A stretch of 60,875 nt of DNA, taken from the NCBI GenBank assembly GCA_949287925.1, contig CASEIR010000018.1, positions 1-60,875 of the forward strand, written 5' to 3'. Below are positions 49,059 through 58,371 of the stretch, piece by piece; position 1 is the stretch's first letter, and the number at the start of each line of letters is the position of its first letter. The notes beneath the pieces are model-generated. The model did no database searches. It was not told the DNA's origin and saw nothing but the letters and a program-made list of their open reading frames with translations. The stretch is from an uncultured Lachnospiraceae bacterium (GTDB lineage Bacteria; Bacillota; Clostridia; Lachnospirales; Lachnospiraceae). The translations under genes were made by a program, and so were the position numbers.

Positions 49059-50399
49059 ATGGAAGAGACACTCATTAAGAGAGTCATGCCCCACAGTGTG
49101 GAAGCGGAACAATCGGTAGTCGGCGCAATGCTGATGGATAAAGACGCAATCATGACTGCATCTGAGATTATAAGCGGAGCGGATTTTTATCAGACGGCTT
49201 ACGGGGTAATCTTTGACACCATGGTAGAGTTGTTTAATGAGGGAAAACCGGTTGATCTGGTTACGCTTCAGGTAAGGCTGAAGGAAAAAGATGTGCCTGC
49301 GGAAATTGCAAGCCTGGAGTTTGTGAGGGATCTGATCACGGCGGTACCTACATCCGCGAATGTGAAGTATTATGCTCAGATTGTTTCTGATAAAGCCATG
49401 ATGCGGCGGCTGATTAAGCTGAATGAAGAGATTGAGAATACCTGTTATGCGGGAAAAGAACCTTTGGAGGCAGTACTGGAAAAGACGGAGAAATCCGTCT
49501 TTGAACTGTTACAGAGACGTAATTCGGGTGACTATGTTCCAATCCGCCAGGTAGTACTCAATGCCTTGGAACGTATTGAAAAGGCGTCTAAGAGCAAAGG
49601 AACAGTGACCGGAATTCCCACCGGTTTTATTGATCTGGATTATAAGCTTTCCGGACTTCAGCCATCGGATCTTGTGTTGATCGCGGCCCGGCCGTCCATG
49701 GGAAAAACGGCGTTCGTATTAAATATTGCTCAGTATATGGCTTTTAAAAAAGATAAATGTGTTGCAATCTTCAGCCTGGAAATGTCGAAGGAACAGCTGG
49801 TAAACCGTTTGTTTTCTCTGGAGTCACAGGTGGACGCCCAGGCGCTTCGGACCGGGAACATGAAGGATTCTGACTGGGAAAAACTGATCGAAGGCGCTGG
49901 AATCATCGGACAGTCTAAACTGATTATTGATGATACCCCAGGAATCTCGGTATCGGAACTCCGGTCAAAATGCAGAAAATATAAACTGGAGCATGGGCTG
50001 GACGTTATCATTATTGACTACCTCCAACTGATGACCGGGAGTGTGGGACGCAGCTCGGAATCCCGTCAGCAGGAGATCTCCGAGATCTCCAGATCACTGA
50101 AGGGACTGGCCCGTGAGCTGAACGTTCCGGTGGTAGCCTTGTCTCAGTTGAGCCGTGCAGTGGAGAGCCGCCCGGATAAGAGACCGATGCTCTCAGACCT
50201 GCGTGAATCGGGAGCGATCGAACAGGATGCTGATGTGGTAATGTTCATCTACCGGGATGAGTATTATCACAAGGATTCCGAATTTAAAAAACAGGCAGAG
50301 ATCATCATTGCAAAACAAAGAAACGGTCCTGTGGGGACCGTTCATCTGGCTTGGCTTGGAGAATATACGAAATTCGCAAACCTAAGCAGGCAGGATTAA
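49059..50399 (+). CDS. dnaB: Replicative DNA helicase
   Basis: The hexameric helicase that unwinds the chromosome at the fork. The 446 residues contain the N-terminal domain (PHSVEAEQSVVGAMLMD), Walker A ARPSMGKTAF, FSLEMSKEQLVNRL, Walker B VIIIDYLQLMTG, the arginine finger region and RESGAIEQDADVVMFIYR. It ends the gdpP-rplI-dnaB operon. Its 3' end overlaps the convergent gene at 50382 by 18 bases. Confidence 0.97.
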   Translation: MEETLIKRVMPHSVEAEQSVVGAMLMDKDAIMTASEIISGADFYQTAYGVIFDTMVELFNEGKPVDLVTLQVRLKEKDVPAEIASLEFVRDLITAVPTSANVKYYAQIVSDKAMMRRLIKLNEEIENTCYAGKEPLEAVLEKTEKSVFELLQRRNSGDYVPIRQVVLNALERIEKASKSKGTVTGIPTGFIDLDYKLSGLQPSDLVLIAARPSMGKTAFVLNIAQYMAFKKDKCVAIFSLEMSKEQLVNRLFSLESQVDAQALRTGNMKDSDWEKLIEGAGIIGQSKLIIDDTPGISVSELRSKCRKYKLEHGLDVIIIDYLQLMTGSVGRSSESRQQEISEISRSLKGLARELNVPVVALSQLSRAVESRPDKRPMLSDLRESGAIEQDADVVMFIYRDEYYHKDSEFKKQAEIIIAKQRNGPVGTVHLAWLGEYTKFANLSRQD

Positions 50400-50741
50400 T
50401 TTCTTGAGCCTGGCAACCGGACCGGCTTCTGCCGCAGCTTTCCGATAGGACTGCTGCTGGCGGATCAGCTGGTCCAGTTTTTTGAATTCCTCTTCCTGAC
50501 GCCGCTCCTTGGCATCTAAAAGAAAAGACATCTCTTTGCTGAACATGCTTAACAACACATCATTGTTATGCTCCAGCATTCGCTTGATGTAGAGTTGCTC
50601 TCTGGTTCTGCGGATATCCGGAATGAGCGCTTTTAATTCTGCAAACGGGACGCCCTGTTCATAAAGTTCCCGGATGCACCCATAGAGACGTTCGTCATCT
50701 TTTGTTTCCCTTTTCAGCTGTTCTAACGCATGATTAGCCAT
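50382..50741 (-). CDS. Small coiled-coil protein of unknown function
   Basis: A 119-residue charged protein, MANHALEQLKRETKDDERLYG, predicted mostly helical, with a likely coiled coil around LLDAKERRQEEEFKKLDQLIRQQQ. No signal peptide, helix in the membrane or known motif is seen. AAGGGGG lies upstream of the ATG. It converges on dnaB, overlapping its last 18 bases. I do not recognise a family. Confidence 0.65.
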   Translation of the reverse strand: MANHALEQLKRETKDDERLYGCIRELYEQGVPFAELKALIPDIRRTREQLYIKRMLEHNNDVLLSMFSKEMSFLLDAKERRQEEEFKKLDQLIRQQQSYRKAAAEAGPVARLKKLILPA

Positions 50742-50839
50742 ATGTTTATACCCCCTTCGCTATATGATATTCCTGCCGGGCAGCCTTATCATAGCATGTC
50801 CGATCTGCGAAATAAGGAAAAACAGGTCGTTTGCTTCAA

Positions 50840-50874
50840 AAATAAAAAGACATTGCAAATAATTGCAATGCCTT
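50840..50874 (-). terminator. Terminator of the ferredoxin gene
   Basis: On the minus strand GGCATTGCAA/TTGCAATGTC forms a stem followed by TTTTTATTTTT. Confidence 0.9.
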
Positions 50875-50896
50875 TTCCTACATATTCTCAGACTGA

Positions 50897-51067
50897 TTAG
50901 CCCTGGGAAATTGCTCCTGTTGGACACTGAGCTGCACAGGCTCCACAGTCAACACAAGCGTCTGCGTCGATCTCATAGTGGTCTGCACCCTGAGAGATAG
51001 CGCCTACTGGACATTCAGCTTCGCAAGCTCCACAGCTTACACACTCATCACTAATTACATGTGCCAT
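50897..51067 (-). CDS. 2[4Fe-4S] ferredoxin
   Basis: A 56-residue clostridial-type ferredoxin, an electron carrier for anaerobic metabolism. It reads MAHVISDECVSCGACEAECP and then VGAISQGADHYEIDADACVD, CGACAAQCPTGAISQG. Two CxxCxxCxxxCP motifs ligate the two clusters. AAAGGAGGG precedes the ATG. It is monocistronic with its own terminator. Confidence 0.95.
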   Translation of the reverse strand: MAHVISDECVSCGACEAECPVGAISQGADHYEIDADACVDCGACAAQCPTGAISQG

Positions 51068-51199
51068 GGTAGATACCCTCCTTTTATAATTACAGACAGA
51101 TAACCTGTCTTTGTCTATGCTCTATCATAATACAAAAGTATAAAATATACAAGTGCCGAGCGAAAAATATGGATCATGTATGAAATTAAAACCAATAAA

Positions 51200-51232
51200 A
51201 TTTAAGAAAAATTTCAAACATTTTTCTTAAAT
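51200..51232. promoter_or_regulatory. Perfect AT-rich inverted repeat upstream of the binding-protein gene
   Basis: ATTTAAGAAAAAT and ATTTTTCTTAAAT are perfect 13-base arms with a seven-base centre. It is followed by a possible -10 (TATAGT, about 51239-51244), so it covers the -35 position of the 51291 gene. It could be an operator or a terminator-like hairpin. Confidence 0.5.
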
Positions 51233-51290
51233 CTGGTGTATAGTGTTTGATGTCAAAGTTTTATAACAGAGATGCAAGGAGAGGATGTAT

Positions 51291-52421
51291 ATGAAAAATA
51301 GATGGAAAATGACTGCGGTTTCATTATGCGCCGTGCTGGCATTTGGCGGATGCAGCGCCGCCTCGGGAAATCATAAGGAAGCGGAAACTGCAGATACCGC
51401 CCAGGAAGACCAGGTGGAAAAAACACAGGAAGACGAGGAGACTGAAGAACCAGAGTATCAGGTTAATCTGGATATGATCGAGCCATCAGCGTATAACAAT
51501 GTCGACGGATTGACATTGGAACCGGGCGCTTACCTTTCTATACTTGGAAGATCATCGGAAGGAGCCTACTGGAGCAAAGTCCAGGAAGGAGTAGAGCAGG
51601 CGGTGGAGGATCTGAACCAAAATCTGGGATACGAGGGGAAAGACAAGATCAAGGTTACTTATAATGCGCCGTCTGATTCTGATAATGTAGATGAGCAGGT
51701 GAATATCCTGGATGAGGAGCTGGCAAGATATCCGGAGGCGGTAGGTATCTCCATTGCAGATGTGAGCGCCTGCGGCGTACAGTTTGATCTGGCAGCAGAG
51801 AACGGAATTCCTGTAGTAGCGTTTGATTCCGGCAGTGATTATCAGGGACTGCTGGCAACTGTGCTTACGGATAATGATGCCTCTGCAAGAGAAGCTGCTG
51901 CCCGGCTGACAGAGACGATGGAGGAAACAGGAGAGGTGATTATTATCAGCGATGATTCCCGTCTGAAGACGGATCAGATCAGAGAGGCTTCATTCCGGGA
52001 TGAGATTCAGGCAAACCATCCTGGCGTTACGGTGACCAATACCTATTATCTTGATCAGATGGGTGATACGGAGGAAGAAGTGTCGCCGGCAGAGACAATC
52101 CTGGAAGCAAATCCAGGCGTGAAAGGAATCTTTGCCACAAGTGCAGATGCGGTGTCGCTTGCACTGGAAATCTGTGAAGGAATGGAACAGCGCCCGGCTG
52201 TCGTCGGTTATGATGCGGAAGAAGAAGAGACAGAGGCGCTGGCAGACGGAGACCTGGACGGTCTGATCGTACAGAATCCATTTGGAATGGGATACGCAAC
52301 CGTGGTGGCAGCTGTGAGAGCCGCTACGAATCAGGGAAATGAAGCCGTGATTAACACAGGATATACCTGGGTGAGCGCGGATAACCTGGAAGAGGAAGCG
52401 ATACAGAAGATATTGTATTAA
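51291..52421 (+). CDS. Orphan sugar-binding lipoprotein (periplasmic binding protein type 1)
   Basis: A 376-residue lipoprotein with lipobox Cys21 (AFGGC), an acidic Glu/Asp/Thr-rich linker, and a type-1 binding fold like RbsB or XylF: GISIADVSACGVQFDLAAENGIPVVAFDSG, LDGLIVQNPFGMGYATV. No permease or ATPase lies near it. It converges on a histidine kinase gene with a four-base overlap, so it may act as a ligand receptor for that kinase, though only position suggests this. ATG 51291 fits AAGGAGAGG better than ATG 51285. Confidence 0.85.
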   Translation: MKNRWKMTAVSLCAVLAFGGCSAASGNHKEAETADTAQEDQVEKTQEDEETEEPEYQVNLDMIEPSAYNNVDGLTLEPGAYLSILGRSSEGAYWSKVQEGVEQAVEDLNQNLGYEGKDKIKVTYNAPSDSDNVDEQVNILDEELARYPEAVGISIADVSACGVQFDLAAENGIPVVAFDSGSDYQGLLATVLTDNDASAREAAARLTETMEETGEVIIISDDSRLKTDQIREASFRDEIQANHPGVTVTNTYYLDQMGDTEEEVSPAETILEANPGVKGIFATSADAVSLALEICEGMEQRPAVVGYDAEEEETEALADGDLDGLIVQNPFGMGYATVVAAVRAATNQGNEAVINTGYTWVSADNLEEEAIQKILY

Positions 52422-53830
52422 TCACTGCAACGGGGGAGAGAGAAGATAAATTCCGTACCGACACCTTCGGTGCTGACCACACTGATATTTTCGCCGTGGG
52501 CCTGAATGGCCTCCTTGACGATGGCAAGACCAAGGCCGGTGCCCTTCTTATCCTTTCCGCGGGAGAGATCTGTCTTGTAAAAGCGTTCCCAGATCTTGTT
52601 TAATGCATTTCTGGGGATTCCAATTCCGTAATCCTTGACGGAGATATACACTTTATCGCCCCGTTCTGTCGTCTCGATGGTAATGATTGATTCTGGGTCG
52701 CTGAATTTAATCGCGTTGTCCAGAAGGTTGTAGATGACTTGGTGGATTTTGCGCTTATCCGCATATACCGGCAGATATTTGGTGGCGAGAATCAGTTCAA
52801 TAGAGATTTTTTTCTGAGTGCAGGTGCCTTCGAAAGAGGCAGCTGCATTTTTGATCGTTTCGTGAATATCAAATTTCTCTTTGTTTAAGAGTAGATTTTT
52901 CGTATCAAATTCGTTCAGGGTGAGGAGATCCTGAGTCAGGTCTGTCAGCCGTTCGGTTTCAAACAGAATGATATTCAGATATTTTTCATGGAGTTCCGGC
53001 GGGATAGTCCCGTCAGCCATGGCTTCCACATATCCTTTGATAGAGGTGAGAGGGGACCGGAAATCATGGGAGACATTGGCTACGAATTTTTTCTGATAAT
53101 CCTGGAAATCCCTCAGTTTGGATGACATATAGTTGAGGGAAGCGGATAGATAGCCCATTTCATCTTCTGTATTGACGGGAATTTCATAGTCCAGGTTGCC
53201 GGTGGCGTACTGGGTGGCGGCCTCGGTGATCTTGCGCAGGGGCCGGTATACGAAAAACTGGAATCCCAGCAGGATCATAAAAGAAAGTACAAAGATAACA
53301 GCAAGTGTGATGAAAACCGCGTGCATCAGAATACTTTGCAGACCGGAAATATCAGAAACATACTTGTGAATGATCAGATATCCGTTAGGCGCATAGCCAT
53401 AGACCACAGGCGCTGTCACAGTGATTACGTTTTCTGGAAAACAGCTGTGATAGGTACCGATCTGATAGCGGGAGCTTCCGCCTTCCGCCGGATTAAAGTC
53501 TTCAATGCTGTCTGGAGCGGAAGGATATCCGTCAGAGTGTGCGGACGCGAGGAGATCCCCATTTTGGTCCGTAAACCAGACAGCAGCGTCCAACTGGATC
53601 TCCATGCCGGAGAGCTGAAGCTGGACACTGCTCAGGGTAAGCTGGTCAGAAAAGTACTGAGGCAGATAATCGTTCGCTACCATGCTGGCTTCCTGGTACA
53701 TGTTAGACGCGATCTGGCGTTCCAGAGGGGTGCGCACCAGGCCGGAAGTCAGTGTGGCTGCCGTAAATATGCTGAGGAAGCCAAATATGATATATAGAAT
53801 AATAAATTTCAGGTAGAGTGTGCTTTTCAT
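52418..53830 (-). CDS. Sensor histidine kinase (WalK/PhoR-like)
   Basis: A 470-residue kinase with two membrane helices (about 8-28 and 168-195) around a sensor domain of about 140 residues, a HAMP domain (about 196-245), the phospho-acceptor His255 in FVANVSHDFRSPLTSIKGY, an N-box (NLLDNAIKFSD) and G-boxes (DYGIGIP, GTGLGLAIVKEA). It follows its response regulator by 17 bases on the minus strand. The convergent sugar-binding lipoprotein is a possible partner. A cell-envelope or phosphate role is conceivable but not shown. Confidence 0.94.
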   Translation of the reverse strand: MKSTLYLKFIILYIIFGFLSIFTAATLTSGLVRTPLERQIASNMYQEASMVANDYLPQYFSDQLTLSSVQLQLSGMEIQLDAAVWFTDQNGDLLASAHSDGYPSAPDSIEDFNPAEGGSSRYQIGTYHSCFPENVITVTAPVVYGYAPNGYLIIHKYVSDISGLQSILMHAVFITLAVIFVLSFMILLGFQFFVYRPLRKITEAATQYATGNLDYEIPVNTEDEMGYLSASLNYMSSKLRDFQDYQKKFVANVSHDFRSPLTSIKGYVEAMADGTIPPELHEKYLNIILFETERLTDLTQDLLTLNEFDTKNLLLNKEKFDIHETIKNAAASFEGTCTQKKISIELILATKYLPVYADKRKIHQVIYNLLDNAIKFSDPESIITIETTERGDKVYISVKDYGIGIPRNALNKIWERFYKTDLSRGKDKKGTGLGLAIVKEAIQAHGENISVVSTEGVGTEFIFSLPRCSD

Positions 53831-53847
53831 TCGCTGTCACGATCCTT

Positions 53848-54552
53848 TTATTTTACTTCGAACTTGTATCCGATACCCCAGACTGTGCTGAGCCGCCAGG
53901 AGTCATGATCCTTGATTTTTTCCCGGAGGCGCTTGATGTGGACGTCGACTGTGCGGGTATCGCCGATATATTCGTATCCCCAGATCTGGTCCAGAAGCTG
54001 CTCCCGTGTGAATACCTGATTGGGAGAAGAAGCAAGAAAATACAAAAGTTCCAATTCTTTCGGCGGCATATCCACATTTTCTCCGTCAACGGCAACGGAA
54101 TAGTTGGTCAGATTGATTGTAATTCCCGGATAGGTGACGCATTTCCCTTTGCAATCTGTGCTTTCTGAAGGCTTTGGAGCAGCCTGGTACCGGCGCAGGA
54201 CGGCCCGGACTCTGGCCACCATCTCTTTGGAATCGAATGGTTTCATGATATAGTCGTCAGCTCCCAGCTCCAGCCCCAGTACTTTATCAAAGACTTCTCC
54301 TTTGGCAGAGAGCATGATGATAGGTGTGTTGGACTTTGCGCGGATCTCGCGGCAGACCTGATACCCGTCGATGCCCGGCAGCATCAGATCCAGCAGGATC
54401 AGATCAGGCTGGTAGGTATCGAACGCAAACAGCGCCTTTTCTCCATCATGTACCATCAGCGTATCAAAGCATTCTTTTGTAAGATAGAGAGAGATGAGCT
54501 CGGCGATATTTTCATCGTCATCTACAATCAGGATTTTTTGCTTGTTTACCAT
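53848..54552 (-). CDS. OmpR-family response regulator
   Basis: A 234-residue regulator with phospho-acceptor Asp55 (LILLDLMLPG), acidic residues D11-D12, Lys in IMKPFDSKE, and a C-terminal winged helix with REQLLDQIWGYEYIGDTRTV and VDVHIKRLREKI. It resembles the WalR/PhoP group. The kinase gene follows, with 17 bases between. GGAGG lies upstream of the ATG. Confidence 0.94.
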   Translation of the reverse strand: MVNKQKILIVDDDENIAELISLYLTKECFDTLMVHDGEKALFAFDTYQPDLILLDLMLPGIDGYQVCREIRAKSNTPIIMLSAKGEVFDKVLGLELGADDYIMKPFDSKEMVARVRAVLRRYQAAPKPSESTDCKGKCVTYPGITINLTNYSVAVDGENVDMPPKELELLYFLASSPNQVFTREQLLDQIWGYEYIGDTRTVDVHIKRLREKIKDHDSWRLSTVWGIGYKFEVK

Positions 54553-54578
54553 GTTGGCCTCCTTATTTATCTCAGGAT

Positions 54579-56954
54579 TTATTTTAATTCTACGATAGTT
54601 ACTCCGGCATCGCCTTCGCCAAATGCGCCAAGCCGGAAAGATTTCACATGCTTCTGGCGGCGCAGATACTGGTGGATGCCTGCCCTGAGGGCGCCGGTGC
54701 CCTTGCCGTGAACGACCCGGACGGTGGTCAGGTGGGCTAAGGATGCATCATCCAGATATTTATCCAGTTCCGCAACCGCTTCGTCTACGGTTTTCCCCAG
54801 CAGGTTGATCTCAGGACTGACGGAGAAAGATTTGCCCATCTTCAGCTTGCCTTTTCCGGTCCGGTGGAGGTTCTTGGCAGTATAGGACGGAGTCTCTTCG
54901 ATGATCTCCAAGTCGGATATGTGAACCTGGGATCTTAAGATCCCCATTTGTACCGTTACATTGCCCCGGGAATCTGGCAGTGACGTAACGGTTCCGGTCA
55001 GATTCATGCTGAGGACTTTTACAGATTCTCCCAGCTTGAAATCTCCAGGTTTATGCTGTTTATGAGGCTTGTCTGTGCCAAGCTTTGAATGGGAGCTGAC
55101 CGCATCCATCTTTTTGCGGAGCCGTTCCCGTTCTTTTTCCATCTCTGCGGCAGAGATATTCTCCTTGCCGAACTTATGGAAATTGCGCATAGTCTCATCG
55201 GCGGTCTCTTTTGCGTCCGCCAGGATGGCGTGTGCTTTTTCATTTGCTTCTTTGAGGATTCGTTCCCTCTGTTCTTCCAGACGTGCTTTTTTCTCCCTGG
55301 CCTGTGTTTTCAAAGCCTCCAGCTCTCGCTTATATGCGGCGATTTCTTCCTGTTCCTTCTGGATCGTGCGCTTGCTTGTCTCCAGATCGGTCAGCAGATC
55401 TTCGAAGGATTCGTCCTGTTCGGTCAGCCGTGTCCGTGCATCGTCAATAATATAATCCGGAAGACCCAGCTTTCCGGCAATGGCAAAGGCATTGCTCTTG
55501 CCGGGAATACCAATCAGCAGGTGGTAGGTGGGCCGGAGCGTCTCCACGTCAAATTCGCAGCAGGCATTCTCAACACCTGGAGTGGATAGGGCATAGACCT
55601 TCAGCTCGCTGTAGTGGGTAGTCGCCATAGTCCGGATTCCCCGCTGATGCAGATGGTTCAGGATGGAAGTAGCAAGCGCAGCCCCCTCGGTGGGGTCGGT
55701 GCCGGCTCCAAGCTCATCGAACAATACCAGCGACTGTTCATCTACCTGTTTTAAAAAGGATACAATATTGGTCATATGGGAAGAGAACGTACTGAGACTT
55801 TGCTCGATACTCTGTTCATCTCCGATGTCTGCATAGACCTGACGGAATACGGCCAGTTCGGAACGGTCCAGAGCCGGGATGTGAAGGCCGGCCTGCCCCA
55901 TCAGAGTAAAGAGTCCCACTGTCTTTAAGGACACAGTCTTGCCTCCGGTGTTGGGGCCTGTAACGATGAGCAGATCGAATTCGTCTCCCAGCATGACCGT
56001 GATAGGTACTACGGTGTGCCGGTCCAGAAGCGGATGACGGCCTTCCCGGATATGGATCCGCCCTTCGGTGTTAAATCTTGGCATGGAAGCGTTCATATCC
56101 AGAGCAAGGGCGCCCCTGGCAAAGATAAAATCCAGTTCGGTCATGACGGTATAATCTGTACGTATGGATTCGATATATTCTGCCGTATCGGCGCTCAGCC
56201 GGGCCAGGATGACCTGAATCTCCTCCTGTTCTTTTGCATATAGCTCTTTCAGATCGTTGTTCAGCTTGACTACAGCCATTGGCTCGATAAATAAAGTGGA
56301 GCCGGTGGCGGACTGGTCGTGAATCAGTCCAGATACCTGACTGCGGTATTCGGCTTTGACCGGGATGCAGTAGCGGTCCCCGCGCATGGTGATAATAGGA
56401 TCCTGCAGATAAGTTCGAAGGGAACCGTTCACCAGCGAGGACAAGGTGGCGTGAACCTTGTCATTGATCTGCCCCATTGACCGGCGGATCTGCCGCAGCG
56501 CAGCGCTGGCGTCGTCGCTGATCTCATCTTCTTCCGGGATGCAGCGGCGGATCTCTGTACTCAGTGGCGTCAGCGGTTCTAACTGAGAAAACAGTGGCTC
56601 AAGACAGTCTTTGGAGTCATCGTTGGTTTCTTCTCGCCCGTAGGACTTTACATGCGCTGTATTTTCAAGCAGTTTACAGATCCGAAGGAGTTCGCCGCTG
56701 CCAAGAGCTGCGCCTACTTCCAGGCGCTTCAAAGAATCGGTGACCGGATTCACGCTTCCAAAAGAGGGCCGGCCTTTCTTCACGATCCGTGTAAATGCAG
56801 CGGCAGTCTGTTCTTGTGCTTCCTGTATGGCCGACAGATCTGTCATGGGTTTCAGACGGCGGCAGCGGGTCTGACCGCCGAAAGACGAAGCATGTTCTGT
56901 CAGCATCTCTATAATTTTATTGTACTCTAATTTTGTTAATGATTTTTGATTCAT
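54579..56954 (-). CDS. mutS2: Endonuclease MutS2
   Basis: A 791-residue MutS-family ATPase that in Bacillus acts in collided-ribosome rescue and in other bacteria suppresses recombination. Visible are the lever and clamp regions, Walker A VTGPNTGGKTVSLK, Walker B VLFDELGAGTDPTEGAALA, a long coiled coil (about 500-620), a KOW-like linker and the C-terminal Smr domain with HGKGTGALR. The Smr nuclease His and Gly are intact. It lies just upstream of the response regulator on the same strand. Confidence 0.95.
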   Translation of the reverse strand: MNQKSLTKLEYNKIIEMLTEHASSFGGQTRCRRLKPMTDLSAIQEAQEQTAAAFTRIVKKGRPSFGSVNPVTDSLKRLEVGAALGSGELLRICKLLENTAHVKSYGREETNDDSKDCLEPLFSQLEPLTPLSTEIRRCIPEEDEISDDASAALRQIRRSMGQINDKVHATLSSLVNGSLRTYLQDPIITMRGDRYCIPVKAEYRSQVSGLIHDQSATGSTLFIEPMAVVKLNNDLKELYAKEQEEIQVILARLSADTAEYIESIRTDYTVMTELDFIFARGALALDMNASMPRFNTEGRIHIREGRHPLLDRHTVVPITVMLGDEFDLLIVTGPNTGGKTVSLKTVGLFTLMGQAGLHIPALDRSELAVFRQVYADIGDEQSIEQSLSTFSSHMTNIVSFLKQVDEQSLVLFDELGAGTDPTEGAALATSILNHLHQRGIRTMATTHYSELKVYALSTPGVENACCEFDVETLRPTYHLLIGIPGKSNAFAIAGKLGLPDYIIDDARTRLTEQDESFEDLLTDLETSKRTIQKEQEEIAAYKRELEALKTQAREKKARLEEQRERILKEANEKAHAILADAKETADETMRNFHKFGKENISAAEMEKERERLRKKMDAVSSHSKLGTDKPHKQHKPGDFKLGESVKVLSMNLTGTVTSLPDSRGNVTVQMGILRSQVHISDLEIIEETPSYTAKNLHRTGKGKLKMGKSFSVSPEINLLGKTVDEAVAELDKYLDDASLAHLTTVRVVHGKGTGALRAGIHQYLRRQKHVKSFRLGAFGEGDAGVTIVELK

Positions 56955-57011
56955 AATTCTTCACCTATTCCCTATTCTACCTTATTTGTCCTACAAAGAA
57001 AAGGATAAATA

Positions 57012-57040
57012 TTGAACATTCTGCCGCCATAAGGTATACT
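57012..57040 (+). promoter_or_regulatory. Promoter of the HtrA-like gene
   Basis: TTGAAC (57012-57017), 17-base spacer, TATACT (57035-57040). Confidence 0.7.
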
Positions 57041-57073
57041 ATTGAAAGGACTGTAAAGGAGATGCATGCATTC

Positions 57074-58357
57074 ATGGAAGAGCGCAAAGATCCTGGGAAT
57101 GTACAGAATCAGAATGAAGAGAACCGGTCCGAAGGGCAGGAGTATTCATTTTTACAGGAGACCATTAAGGACGAAGCGGGCGGAACAGCCAGAATGAAGA
57201 GAGATCTGTATCGGATGATTTGTTTGGGGTTGGTGTTCGGGATCGTGGCCTGCTTTGGTTTTTGTGCGTTCAAACCGCTGATGGAGCAGATTTTCCGGGA
57301 AAGTCCGGAACAAGTGACAATTCCGGAGGAGGAAGAGGAGCAGGAAGAGGAGCAGGATGCCCAGGAGCAGCAGACTAAGGAAACGCTGGATGCAGACAGC
57401 TACCGTCAGATCCAGCAGTCCATGACGGCGATTGCGTTGGATGCGAACCGTGCCGTGGTAGAGATCACAGCACAGACGGACGAGCAGGAGTGGGCGACGC
57501 AGACGTATGATACGGTGAACAGTGTGACTGGCCTGATCATTGCGGATAATGGGCAGGAACTTCTGATTTTTGGAAAAACAACCATTCTGGAAGAGGCGAC
57601 TGATATCCGGGTGACATTTGCAGACGGGAATACCTATACGGCTGTATTAAAGAAAAAGGACGGGAACCTGGGATTCGGCATATATGCCGTCAAACGTTCA
57701 GATATTCAGCAGTCTACCTGGACGCAGATCCAGACGGCGGTGCTGGGAAGTTCCAACTCCCTGTCCAGAGGAACGCCGGTGATCGCACTGGGAAAACAAT
57801 TCGGATATACAGGAGGGGTCGGATTCGGCGTGGTGGCTTCCAATCGCCATTACACGGAGTCGGCGGATGGAGAATATCGGCTGATCTGTACGGACATCGC
57901 GGCGGCAGACGGAGGTACCGGAGTTTTGTTTAATCTGGATGGAGAAGCAGTCGCTGTGATCGACCAGACAATTTCGGAAGAAGAAAGCATGAACCTGGTA
58001 ACCGGATATGGAATTTCCGATATAAAGGATGTGATTGAAAATCTTTCCAACGGGGAAAGTGTTCCTTATGTGGGGCTTCGGGGAATCGATGTAACCGAAA
58101 AAATCGAAGCACAGGGAATTCCGAAAGGGGTTTATGTAAAAGAGGTAGAAGCCGATTCACCGGCGATGGCCGCGGGGATACAGACCGGGGATATCATTAC
58201 CTCCGTGGGTGGAGAGACGGTGACAACGTTATCGGTATATCATAACCTGCTGATGGAGAAGAAAGCAGGAGATAAGGTGAAGCTCAAAGGGCAGCGCCGC
58301 GGCACGGGCGGTTATGTGGACATCACATTTACCGTGACGGTCGGAAGTACTGAATAG
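57074..58357 (+). CDS. Membrane-anchored HtrA-like protein with PDZ domain, catalytic triad lost
   Basis: A 427-residue protein with a cytoplasmic N-terminus, one membrane helix (about 48-66), an acidic Glu-rich stretch (about 84-98), a trypsin-like domain (about 125-300) and a PDZ domain (about 335-425). In active HtrA proteases the triad lies in NNHV, DLAVL and GNSGG. The aligned segments here read LIFGKT, NLGFGIY and AADGGTG, so His, Asp and Ser all appear replaced. It may act as a scaffold or sensor rather than a protease. The start is chosen at 57074; ATG 57062 abuts the AAAGGAG site. It precedes yhaM by 14 bases. Confidence 0.85.
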   Translation: MEERKDPGNVQNQNEENRSEGQEYSFLQETIKDEAGGTARMKRDLYRMICLGLVFGIVACFGFCAFKPLMEQIFRESPEQVTIPEEEEEQEEEQDAQEQQTKETLDADSYRQIQQSMTAIALDANRAVVEITAQTDEQEWATQTYDTVNSVTGLIIADNGQELLIFGKTTILEEATDIRVTFADGNTYTAVLKKKDGNLGFGIYAVKRSDIQQSTWTQIQTAVLGSSNSLSRGTPVIALGKQFGYTGGVGFGVVASNRHYTESADGEYRLICTDIAAADGGTGVLFNLDGEAVAVIDQTISEEESMNLVTGYGISDIKDVIENLSNGESVPYVGLRGIDVTEKIEAQGIPKGVYVKEVEADSPAMAAGIQTGDIITSVGGETVTTLSVYHNLLMEKKAGDKVKLKGQRRGTGGYVDITFTVTVGSTE

Positions 58358-58371
58358 AAAGAGGCAGACAT

